Assembly (NCBI GenBank): GCA_016218825.1
Contig: JACRCV010000101.1
Coordinates: 33,379-97,378 of the forward strand
Length of the DNA stretch: 64,000 bases
Reading direction: 5' to 3'
DNA from: Deltaproteobacteria bacterium
GTDB lineage: Bacteria; Myxococcota; XYA12-FULL-58-9
A program made the translations under genes and the position numbers. The notes under the pieces are model-generated. The model was not told the origin of the DNA. It searched no databases and saw only the letters and a list, made by a program, of their open reading frames with translations. Position 1 is the first letter of the stretch; every line of letters begins with the position of its first letter. This document shows, piece by piece, positions 32,127-40,812 of this stretch.

Positions 32127-35100
32127 ATGGCACGCGGAACGAATGGCGGAACGAAGACCAAGGCCCAACGGATCGCCGAGGAGGTCGCCCGCGTGGTCAA
32201 TGCCGGGCAGCCCGCTGCCGTCGAGACCGTGGACTTCTCCGACCCGCACCGTCCCCTGACCTGTCTCGAGGTGGACTTCCCCATCCTCTCGGTGAACCAG
32301 GTCGCGCAGATCGAGGGCAACGCCAGCAAGCCCATCTACCAAATGTCCAAGTGGTGGGCCCGCCGCCGGTCGAGCGTCTTCCGCTCCATGCTCATCGCCG
32401 CTGCCATGAAGGCCCCACAGGACGCGGCCCGGAGCGCGAAGGCGGTGTGGGACCTCTACTACGCCAATTTTCAGAAGAAGAAGTCGCTCGCCCACCTCAA
32501 GGTGGCGGACATCTTCATGGGGGGCGGCACCACGATCGTCGAGGGGCTGAGGCTCGGCATGCAGATGTACGGGAACGACCTGAACCCCGTGGCGTGGTTC
32601 GTCGTCAAGAATGAACTCGCGCAGGTCAGGCGCGAGGAGGTCGAGGCGCTCCTTGAGGACGTTGAGCGCGAGGTCAAGCCGCAGATCATGCCGTTCTATG
32701 CGTGCCGAGGGCCGCATGGGGAGGTCGGCACCTGGACGGAAGTGGCGTCGGGACAAGTAATGGGGGAGGACTTTGATCCGCTCGCGCTCGCGCCCGAGGA
32801 GCGGAAGAAGTATCGGTACGACGGCCCGGAGAGCATCTACGTCTTCTGGGCGAAGCACATGCCGTGTCAGCGAACGGGCTGCGGCAACCGAACGCCGGTC
32901 CTCAGTTCCCCTGTGGTGGCGGTGAAAGAATTGACCGTAAAGGCTTGGGAGCATAGGTGCCCGGCGTGCAGGAAGGGTTACGACATCGAGGATAGCGAGG
33001 CGCGCATGGCGCCGGACGTGCCGCTCGCGCTGGCGGCCGACGAAAAGGCGTTCGCGATCATCGATAAGAAACTGCGCGTCACCTGCCCCCACTGTGGAAA
33101 ACGAGAGGAGAGCCCTTCAGCTCTCGGTGGCAAGGGCAACCGCAAGAAGGTCCTGCTAACGTTGTTGGTGCACCCCCAGTGGATGCGCGGAGAGAAACGG
33201 GAAGACGCGTTTGGAAAGGTCTTCGGCGGGAGTGTGACGGACTCGGCGGAAGCGACAGCTCGGTGGAATCAGGCGCGTGCAGCGCGAGTTCGCCTGCTCG
33301 AGGTACGGGGTGCGCTGCCCGACGAGGTCACCTGCCCGAAAACGGACGTGAAGTTCCGAACCGACAAGGGCAACGTGCCGAAGCAGTCCTTCTGCGCCTG
33401 CGGTGCGTGCGGCACGGGCGAAGATGTGCTAACGGCCGTCAAAGCTTCCGGCAAGACTGGGCCGGTTGCGATGTATGCAATCCAAGGATACAGTTCCAAA
33501 CTTGAGCACCAGGGCGCGGCATATAGTGGTCGGTTCTTCTCTGCTGCATCCGACACTCGAGCCTTCGAAGCCGCTCATCGTGAATGGGAGGCGCGCAAGG
33601 ATGCAGACTTGGCTGCATACTGGCCGAGGAGCGAATTGCCTTTCGGCTTCATGACCCACAAGCTGAATGGAGGAATCCCGAACCACGGATTCACCCATTG
33701 GTGGACGATGTTCAACCCTAGGCAACTTCTCGTCCACGCCTTGCTGCTCAAGGCAATTACTGAGGTAAGTGGCCCGGCGCATCGTTGGGAAGCCCGAGAG
33801 TACGTGCTCGGAGTGTTTCAGCAGTATCTGCGCAATCAGAATATGTTTTCGTTCTGGAATCCCCAGCGCGACACTCCAGAGCCCATGTTTTCGAACAATA
33901 ACTTTCACCCCAAATCCACTACGATCGAGAACTGTGTCTTCCCAGATCTTGGACGTGGCAATTGGCGTTCCTGTACTGAATCGCTCACCGAGACACTTGA
34001 GTGGCGATCGAACCCCTGGGACCATGTTGCGGGGCGCTGGCTCGAAGACAATGCACCCGGCATTGCCAAACAGAATGATGCCAAGAACGAGAAGGCATAT
34101 CCGCAAGACGCGATTCATGATGTCCCCGCTTTGCGGTGCGAGTCGGCTACCGAACTGACTCGTGTTCCGGACAGTTCACACGACCTGGTGATCACGGACC
34201 CCCCTTTCGGCGGACTGCTTCACTACTCTGAACTCTCGGACTTCTTCTACGTGTGGCTCCGACTGGTTCTCGCCACCCGCTACCCAGATACCTTTACTGC
34301 CGAGTATACGCCGAAGACTCTTGAGGCGGTGTCGAACCTTGCGCGCAACCCTGAGAACGCCGACGAATTCTATAAGCGTGTTCTGACGGAATGCTGGCGC
34401 GAAGGTCACCGAATCCTCAAGTCTGGAGGTGTCTTGGCTTTTACGTTCCACCATAGTGAAGACGAACCGTGGGTTGCGGTGCTCGAAAGTCTATTCGATG
34501 CGGGCTTCTATCTTGAAGCCACCTATCCTATTCGGAGCGATGAAACGAAAGGAGGCGGAGAGTTCGGCGCGAAGAAGATTGAATTCGACATCATCCACGT
34601 CTGCCGCAAGCGGACTGGCGAGCCGACGCCTGTGAGTTGGGCAAAGATGCGAAGGCAGGTTCTGCAGGACGTGCAGGCGCTCAAGAGCACGCTAGAGCAT
34701 CACAGATCTCAGGGGCTCTCGGAGGCTGATCTCCAGGTCGTGCGTCGTGGCAAGGCGCTCGAGTACTTCTCTCGTCACTACGGCAAGGTGTTCATCGATG
34801 ACGGCAAGGAGATGAAGGTCAAGGATGCGCTCGTAGGGATCAATCTGCTGCTCGATGAAGACACCACGGTTGTCTCCGATCCCCCGCCGCCCAACGCCGA
34901 GCCGCTTACGAGGCAGTTCCTGCGGGTCTTCATGGGGCAGACGGAGGTGAAGCGGGAGGAGATCCAGAAGTACCTCCGCGGTACGGGCATGGCGCCGTCT
35001 GAGTTCGTGGAGCTGGGCTGGTGTGCCGAGAAGAACAAGGCCTTCTATCGCACGAACGCCGCGAGCATCGCGAGCGCGTGGCAGCGCAAGCACCGACAGA

Positions 35101-35363
35101 AGATGACGAGCGACTACGAGCAGGCGATGTTCCTCATCGGGGCATGCACGCCGGAGAGCGGCATCAAGGTAGAGGACACGCTCAACAACACCAACTTCCG
35201 CCCGCACCAGGCGCTGAGGGCTCTCCTTGAGTGGCACGTCCGCAAGGGACCAGACAAGGAGACGCGGCTCGCGGCGGCGACCGCGTTCAAGCTGTACGAC
35301 TCCTGGGAGAAGCGGAACGAGAGGGTCGTGAGGCAGCTCTCGCTCTACCGGGACGAGGAGTGA
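32127..35363 (+). CDS. DUF1156-type DNA methyltransferase
   Basis: The 1078-residue protein has the N-terminal DUF1156 block (ISVNQ-type region, KPIYQMSKWWARRRSSVFR) and the AdoMet-binding loop VADIFMGGGTTIVEG (about residues 128-142), followed by GNDLNPVAWF. The catalytic DPPF motif is in ITDPPFGGLLHYSELSDFF (about 688-706), with a Cys-rich zinc insertion between (CPACRKGYD, CPHCGKRE). It would methylate DNA to mark self or to act in phage restriction. The middle third of the gene (about 33.4-34.7 kb) is visibly less GC-rich than both ends. Confidence 0.85.
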   Translation: MARGTNGGTKTKAQRIAEEVARVVNAGQPAAVETVDFSDPHRPLTCLEVDFPILSVNQVAQIEGNASKPIYQMSKWWARRRSSVFRSMLIAAAMKAPQDAARSAKAVWDLYYANFQKKKSLAHLKVADIFMGGGTTIVEGLRLGMQMYGNDLNPVAWFVVKNELAQVRREEVEALLEDVEREVKPQIMPFYACRGPHGEVGTWTEVASGQVMGEDFDPLALAPEERKKYRYDGPESIYVFWAKHMPCQRTGCGNRTPVLSSPVVAVKELTVKAWEHRCPACRKGYDIEDSEARMAPDVPLALAADEKAFAIIDKKLRVTCPHCGKREESPSALGGKGNRKKVLLTLLVHPQWMRGEKREDAFGKVFGGSVTDSAEATARWNQARAARVRLLEVRGALPDEVTCPKTDVKFRTDKGNVPKQSFCACGACGTGEDVLTAVKASGKTGPVAMYAIQGYSSKLEHQGAAYSGRFFSAASDTRAFEAAHREWEARKDADLAAYWPRSELPFGFMTHKLNGGIPNHGFTHWWTMFNPRQLLVHALLLKAITEVSGPAHRWEAREYVLGVFQQYLRNQNMFSFWNPQRDTPEPMFSNNNFHPKSTTIENCVFPDLGRGNWRSCTESLTETLEWRSNPWDHVAGRWLEDNAPGIAKQNDAKNEKAYPQDAIHDVPALRCESATELTRVPDSSHDLVITDPPFGGLLHYSELSDFFYVWLRLVLATRYPDTFTAEYTPKTLEAVSNLARNPENADEFYKRVLTECWREGHRILKSGGVLAFTFHHSEDEPWVAVLESLFDAGFYLEATYPIRSDETKGGGEFGAKKIEFDIIHVCRKRTGEPTPVSWAKMRRQVLQDVQALKSTLEHHRSQGLSEADLQVVRRGKALEYFSRHYGKVFIDDGKEMKVKDALVGINLLLDEDTTVVSDPPPPNAEPLTRQFLRVFMGQTEVKREEIQKYLRGTGMAPSEFVELGWCAEKNKAFYRTNAASIASAWQRKHRQKMTSDYEQAMFLIGACTPESGIKVEDTLNNTNFRPHQALRALLEWHVRKGPDKETRLAAATAFKLYDSWEKRNERVVRQLSLYRDEE

Positions 35364-35366
35364 GTC

Positions 35367-35891
35367 ATGCTGCCTCCGATGGCCGATCGCGGTTGGGTTA
35401 GGCGCGGGCTGTCCCTCGTCTGGAATGCCGAGGCACTCGGGACCGTCGCCGGCCCAGACGCGGCGTGGACGATGCGGCAGTTGCTTACGCGCAGCCGCGC
35501 TTGGCCAGCAGCGCTGCCTTCGTCGAACGGCGAGGCCGTGGTCGTGGCTGGGTTCGACAGTTGCCTCGACGCGTTCGGGCCTGACGCTGCAGAGGTGTGG
35601 ATCCAGCGCGAGCTCGTTCCGGTAATGCTGTCGTTCCAGGAGGAGTACGACGGGCAGGCTGCGCTCATCTTCTGGCTGCCCGAGGCGTTGCGACGGCTGA
35701 CGCATTCCTCGGCGGACGGGAGCTACTCATGGCGCTGGGCGGGGCGGACTTCAGTGGAGCCGTTGGCGCTCGGACGATGCCTCTGGGCAGGCGCGGAGGC
35801 CGACCTGAGGCGCATCGTTGTTCCTGCGAAAGGCAAGGTGGACCCGACGGGTCCGGGCTGGATCGGACTCCATCTCGCGAGGCTGTCGTGA
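35367..35891 (+). CDS. Hypothetical protein of the defence operon
   Basis: The 174-residue protein starts three bases after the methyltransferase stop, with GAGGAG upstream, and its stop overlaps the SNF2 helicase GTG. Visible features are an N-terminal helix and strands with VVVAGFDSCLDAFG, then ALIFWLPEALRRL and a Trp-rich YSWRWAGR. The strand-Phe-Asp and LIFWLPE patterns recall regulatory P-loop-adjacent proteins of BREX-type operons (BrxF-like), but no P-loop is present, so no family is assigned. Tight packing makes it an integral member of the set. Confidence 0.6.
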   Translation: MLPPMADRGWVRRGLSLVWNAEALGTVAGPDAAWTMRQLLTRSRAWPAALPSSNGEAVVVAGFDSCLDAFGPDAAEVWIQRELVPVMLSFQEEYDGQAALIFWLPEALRRLTHSSADGSYSWRWAGRTSVEPLALGRCLWAGAEADLRRIVVPAKGKVDPTGPGWIGLHLARLS

Positions 35892-38692
35892 CTGTCCCGA
35901 CGCTGTCGGTTGCCGGGCATGACGCGTTGCCTACGACGCCGTCGCTCGGTCAGCGCGTAGCACACGGCGACTTCGGCGAGGGCGTCATCGTCGGAGAGGC
36001 GCTCGACGGCTTCGTGCGCGTCTTCTTCGCGCTGGGCGGCGAACGGCAGGTGCCGCTCTCAGCGCTGAGGGACCAGGCCAGTCGCAGCGAACGGATGCTC
36101 GAAGGGGTCGCGGTTGATCCCGAGCGAGCGCGCCGCGCGTGGCTCGCCGTGGAGGCGCACGCCCTGCCCTTGATCGACAGCGCGTCGTCGCTCACGGCCG
36201 CGAAGGTCGATCTGCTCCCCCACCAGATCGTGCTGACCCACCGCGTGGCGGTCGCCTCGCCGCGGAGGTTCCTCGTGGCGGACGAGGTCGGCCTCGGCAA
36301 GACGATCGAGACGGCCCTGATCCTGCGCGAGCTCGCGAGCCGCGGCGAACTCCGGCGCGCGCTGATGGTGGTCCCGGCCGGCCTCGTGAACAACTGGCAC
36401 CGCGAGCTCAACGAGGTGTTCCGCCTGGACTTCGAGGTGTTCGGCTCGGAGGGGGATGTCACCGACCGGAAGACCAACGCGTTCGCCAGGCACGACCGCC
36501 TCATCGCGAGCGTCGATACCCTCAAGCAGGCGCGGCGCGTCCGGCGCCTGCTGGAGGCGCCCCGGTGGGACCTGGTGGTGTTCGACGAGGCGCACCATCT
36601 GACGGCGTATCGGGCGGGCAAGAAGGTCACGAAGACCGAGAACTACAAGCTCTCCGAGGCGCTGAAGGGCCACACCCGCGACCTGCTGCTGCTCTCGGCG
36701 ACACCCCACCAGGGAGACCACTTCCGCTTCTGGATGCTGGTGCAGCTCCTGAACCCCACGCTCTTCAACAGCGCCGACGAGATGGTCGAGAACCGCCACC
36801 GCCTGAACGAGGTGGTGTTCCGCCGCACCAAGGTCGACGCCTGCCGCGCCGACGGCACGCCTCTGTTCGCGCGTCGCGAGGTCCGCACCGACTCCTTTAC
36901 GATGACCGACGCGGAGGCCGCGTTTTACGACGAGCTGCTCAAGTACCTCCAGGACGGCTTCGCCCTCGCGAAGCGCGAGGGTGGCAAGGGGCGCGCGCTG
37001 GGCTTCGTGATGGCGATCTTCCAGAAGATCGCCGCGTCGAGCTTCGCGGCGGTGCGGACCACGCTCCGCCGCCGGCTCCTCGCGCTCACCGTGCACGAGG
37101 CGGTGCTGCGGGACAAGAACCTCGACATCGACGGTCGCCAGAAGCTCTACGACGAGGCCCGGGCGCTCATCCGCGAGGACCACGGGCTCGGCTCCGACCT
37201 CGCGGCGTCGAACCAGGTGGACCGCATCCTCGCGGACTGGAAGGCGCTGGTCATCGAGCAGGTCGAGGAGGCCACCGTACAGCGCGCCGCGGACGCGTTC
37301 GGCGCGGAGAGCGCGCAGGTCGGCGCGGAGGACCTCGTCGCCAAGGCCGTGAGCCTCGCGCTGCCAGAGGAGCGCCTGCGCATCGGGGATCTGCTCGGGC
37401 GGTTCCCGAGCGCGCGGGAGACGAAGGTGGGGCGCCTGCTCGATGCGCTCGGGCAGCTCTGGAAGGAGAACGCCGCGGAGAAGGTGGTCGTGTTCGCGAC
37501 CTACCTCTCGACGGTGGACATGCTCGCGCGCGAGATCGAGGGTGCGTTCCCCGGCACGGGCGTGGCCGTGCTGCGCGGGGGCGACCACGGCGCCAAGCTC
37601 GCCGCGGAGAAGCGCTTCCGCCTGAAGGACGGCCCCCGCGTCCTGGTCTGCACGGCGGCCGGGCGCGAGGGCATCAACCTGCAGTTCGCGCGGGTGCTCT
37701 TCAACTTCGACCTGCCGTGGAACCCGATGGACGTCGAGCAGCGCATCGGGCGCATCCACCGCTACGGCCAGCGCGACACCGCCCAGGTCTACAACCTGAT
37801 CCTGTCGGACACGATCGAGGGCAGGATCTTCCTGCTGCTCGATGAGAAGCTTCAAGAGATCGCGCGGGCGCTGGGCAAGGTCGATGAGCGCGGCAATATC
37901 ACGGAGGACCTTCGCACGCAGATCCTCGGCCAGCTCTCCGAGCGACTCCGCTACGACCAGCTCTACCAGGAGGCGATCTCAGACCCCGAGCTTCGACGAA
38001 CGGAGCAGGAGATCAAGGACGCGCTGCAAAGCGCCCGCGAGGCACGACAGGTCGTCTTCTCGCTCTTCCAGGACCTGGAGGGCTTCAACCTCGACGACTA
38101 CAAGCCGCTCGCGGACACCGCGGGCTCGGTCGAGCGGATGCTCCGCTACTTCGGCGCGGCGACCGCCGATACCGGCAAGACGCTCGCGACGACCGGTCCC
38201 GGGCGCTTCGAGGTGCGCGACGGGAGCGGCGCGGCCCTGCTGCGCTTCACGACCGACCGCGACCTCGCTCGCGAGGATGACGCCCTCGACCTCTTCGGCC
38301 TGGACCACCCGCTCATGCAGGAGGCTCTCCGCCGCTGGCGCGAGGCCGCCCCGGAGGGCCTGGGGCTGGCGGTGCGGGCGGGCGACGACCCGGCGGGCGT
38401 GCTGACGGCGTGGCTCGTCGAGACCCACGGCCCGCGGGGAGAGCGTCGCGCCGCGGTGCAGTTCCTCGCGGCGGACGGCGCCGGCCATCGCCTCCCGGCG
38501 CTCGAACGCAGGGCGCGGGAGGTCTTCGAGCGGGCGCCCGTCGCGTCGCCCTGGGACCTCGACGAGCGGAAGCGCATCCTGCATGGGACGATCGAGCCGA
38601 TGCTGCAGCGCGAGGTGCAGCGCCGCCGCCTCTCCCCGGAGAAGGGAGGGTTCTCGTCGCAGCTTCTTGGCTGGGTCGAGGTCGTACCGTGA
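35888..38692 (+). CDS. SNF2/RapA-type helicase
   Basis: GTG 35888 overlaps the previous stop. The 934-residue protein has motif I DEVGLGKTIE (about residues 130-139), motif Ia LMVVPAGLVNNW, motif II VVFDEAHHL (about 229-237), motif III LLLSATPHQGD, and the helicase C-terminal domain with VFATYLSTVD, GREGINLQFA and EQRIGRIHRYGQRD (about 615-628). It is of the RapA/DrmD/DpdE-like group with an N-terminal beta-barrel-like region (GQRVAHGDFGEGVIVGE). Such enzymes translocate on duplex DNA and recur in modification-based defence systems. Confidence 0.9.
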   Translation: MTVPTLSVAGHDALPTTPSLGQRVAHGDFGEGVIVGEALDGFVRVFFALGGERQVPLSALRDQASRSERMLEGVAVDPERARRAWLAVEAHALPLIDSASSLTAAKVDLLPHQIVLTHRVAVASPRRFLVADEVGLGKTIETALILRELASRGELRRALMVVPAGLVNNWHRELNEVFRLDFEVFGSEGDVTDRKTNAFARHDRLIASVDTLKQARRVRRLLEAPRWDLVVFDEAHHLTAYRAGKKVTKTENYKLSEALKGHTRDLLLLSATPHQGDHFRFWMLVQLLNPTLFNSADEMVENRHRLNEVVFRRTKVDACRADGTPLFARREVRTDSFTMTDAEAAFYDELLKYLQDGFALAKREGGKGRALGFVMAIFQKIAASSFAAVRTTLRRRLLALTVHEAVLRDKNLDIDGRQKLYDEARALIREDHGLGSDLAASNQVDRILADWKALVIEQVEEATVQRAADAFGAESAQVGAEDLVAKAVSLALPEERLRIGDLLGRFPSARETKVGRLLDALGQLWKENAAEKVVVFATYLSTVDMLAREIEGAFPGTGVAVLRGGDHGAKLAAEKRFRLKDGPRVLVCTAAGREGINLQFARVLFNFDLPWNPMDVEQRIGRIHRYGQRDTAQVYNLILSDTIEGRIFLLLDEKLQEIARALGKVDERGNITEDLRTQILGQLSERLRYDQLYQEAISDPELRRTEQEIKDALQSAREARQVVFSLFQDLEGFNLDDYKPLADTAGSVERMLRYFGAATADTGKTLATTGPGRFEVRDGSGAALLRFTTDRDLAREDDALDLFGLDHPLMQEALRRWREAAPEGLGLAVRAGDDPAGVLTAWLVETHGPRGERRAAVQFLAADGAGHRLPALERRAREVFERAPVASPWDLDERKRILHGTIEPMLQREVQRRRLSPEKGGFSSQLLGWVEVVP

Positions 38693-40812
38693 CGCTCGCG
38701 GGCGACCCGGGGCCGTCCGCCGACGTGGGGCTGCCGACCGACCTCGCGGCGTGGCTCGGCGAGGGTGCGTTGCAGCGTGCGGCCACAGACGCGATTCGTT
38801 CGCTCGATGCCGGACATGTGACGGCTGTGTGCTCCACGCAGCACGCTCCGCGGATCGGGCTCGCGCTGGCCGCCTACTACCTGCATCGCTGGCGCTCGGC
38901 GGTTCTTGCGCCGGGCGGTGCCCGACACGCGGCACCGTTCCTGACGACGTTCCTCCACGGGCCACCGATCCGCGGCGCAGCGCCCATCGCCGACCTGCTC
39001 TGGGAGCTGCAGGCCCTCGGCATTCCGGGGAACCTGCTCCGCCTTCTCCCGCTCCTGGACGTGGCCTTTGTGCGGGCGGACTCGGCGCTCCTCGATGTGC
39101 GCTCAGACGCACCGAACCTGTTGGAACATGTCGTCGGCTCCGACCTGATCGCGGTCGACGCGCGCCACCTCGGCGCACCGGCGCGCCTCGAGGCCCCGCC
39201 GGGAATGCGGCAACTGCTCGGCCTGCAACCGCGGTGGGAGCAGCCACGCCGGGTGCTCGTGCTCGCTGCGGACGAGGAGCCCGACGGGGTCGCCGTCCAC
39301 CCGCTCGCCGCGCCGGGAGACGCGTGGCGGATGCGGGTCGGACGAGACGCGGCGTACCCCTCCGCGCTTCGGGCGTGGGTCCGGGAGCAGTGCGGCGTGG
39401 TGCGGGGGGAGCGAACTCCTGGCGACGCCCTCTCGCTGATCCTGCAGCGCGGTGAGCGCGACGCCGACGCGGCGCCTGATTGCGAGAACCGGGTGCCCTA
39501 CAACGCGGTGCCGAACCCAGGCGCGGTTTCGGAGCTGCGCGATCGCGCGGGAGTCCCGTACGGTCCGCCGAACGAGCCGGGTCGAGAGCCCGACGTCGGC
39601 GCGCCACCTCGCACTCGCCCAGGACCCGATACGGCCGACGGGCGCGAACGGCTCGAGCGCCGCCTTGCCTGGTCGCTCGCGCGGTTCTTCGGCCCGCTGG
39701 GCGAGCAGCGCGGCGAGGCCGCGCCCGAGGCGGAGGCGGACGCTCCGGACGGCGACCCCGCGTGCGTCCTGGAGCTCCAGGAGATGGACGCCGAGTTGCG
39801 CGTGCTGGTCGGTCCCCTGGCCTGGCTGCCGCCCTTGGTCCGCCGCCTGACCTTTCGGGGTCTGCACGGCGCGGTCGTCGCGCTCGCGAGCAACCTGCGA
39901 ACCCGCCGCTGGGCGGTGCGGCTGCCCCTGTCGTCGGGGCGCTACGAGGTGAGCACGGACGGCCCCGTCTCGCCCGATCACGCCTCGCGGCTGGCGGCGC
40001 TCGCCTTCGATGGGCCTTCCCAGAACGCCGTGACCGCGTTCGACCTCGCGGCCGATGGCGTCGCGACGCGCGTGAACGGGACCGCGCTGGCGCCCGGATG
40101 CTCGTGCCTCCTCCTGATCCCCCCGGGCCATGCCGCACTCCCGGCGCCCCTCGGGGAAGGCCGCACGCTCCCCGGCGGGTGGGGCCTCGCGCGGGTGGAG
40201 ATCCCGGCGACCGCTACGCTGTCGCTGGCGGCCGCTCTCACGTCGCTTGGCTTCTCCCTCGCCGCACCGCGCGCCGTCCTGCGCTGGGCGGCCCTGCCGC
40301 CGTACGCGTACCGGCAGAACGCACGCGGCGAGGACTACCCGTGCTTCCTCGCCGACGACGTGCCGCGCGTGCACGTCACGCCCCCCGCCGGGAGCGAGGT
40401 CGGCGCGGTGTGGCTCGCGCTGCACGGGCCCGGCGGGACGCAGGTCCGCGTGCTCCCCGAGGAGCACCCTCAGCTCGTCGCGTTCGACTCGCTGGCGCCT
40501 GGACGCTACATGGCGGAGCTGGCTGCCGCAGCGCCGGGCGTCGAGGCACTACGGCTCCCGTTCGAGGTCCTGGCGACCGCAGCGCCACGCGACCGCGGTC
40601 GGGTCGTCATCACGATCAGTGGTGACCCGAGGGCGGCACCCGCGACGGTCCCGCCGCGCGACCTCGGCGCGGTGAACGCCGCGGAGGTCTCCCTCCAGGG
40701 CCCACCTTTCTGGCCCGTGGAGATCGGCTGGTCCGGCCTGACCGGGCACAGACGGTACCCGGCGCGACGCGGACCCTCGTTGGTGACGAGGAGCTCGAAG
40801 TCGCTCGCGTGA
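38689..40812 (+). CDS. Large hypothetical protein of the defence operon
   Basis: GTG 38689 overlaps the SNF2 stop (GTGA). The 707-residue protein is not recognised. The N-terminal ~300 residues are alpha/beta (VTAVCSTQHAPRIGLALAAYYL, then VLAPGGARHAAPFL). An acidic linker follows near residue 340-360, and the C-terminal ~300 residues are rich in strands, with beta-sandwich-like stretches (VRVLPEEHPQLVAFDSLAPGRY). The last ~100 codons overlap the opposite-strand helicase gene by 307 bp, so one of the two 3' ends may be an artefact. Coupling to the helicase gene suggests a partner subunit. Confidence 0.6.
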   Translation: MTLAGDPGPSADVGLPTDLAAWLGEGALQRAATDAIRSLDAGHVTAVCSTQHAPRIGLALAAYYLHRWRSAVLAPGGARHAAPFLTTFLHGPPIRGAAPIADLLWELQALGIPGNLLRLLPLLDVAFVRADSALLDVRSDAPNLLEHVVGSDLIAVDARHLGAPARLEAPPGMRQLLGLQPRWEQPRRVLVLAADEEPDGVAVHPLAAPGDAWRMRVGRDAAYPSALRAWVREQCGVVRGERTPGDALSLILQRGERDADAAPDCENRVPYNAVPNPGAVSELRDRAGVPYGPPNEPGREPDVGAPPRTRPGPDTADGRERLERRLAWSLARFFGPLGEQRGEAAPEAEADAPDGDPACVLELQEMDAELRVLVGPLAWLPPLVRRLTFRGLHGAVVALASNLRTRRWAVRLPLSSGRYEVSTDGPVSPDHASRLAALAFDGPSQNAVTAFDLAADGVATRVNGTALAPGCSCLLLIPPGHAALPAPLGEGRTLPGGWGLARVEIPATATLSLAAALTSLGFSLAAPRAVLRWAALPPYAYRQNARGEDYPCFLADDVPRVHVTPPAGSEVGAVWLALHGPGGTQVRVLPEEHPQLVAFDSLAPGRYMAELAAAAPGVEALRLPFEVLATAAPRDRGRVVITISGDPRAAPATVPPRDLGAVNAAEVSLQGPPFWPVEIGWSGLTGHRRYPARRGPSLVTRSSKSLA

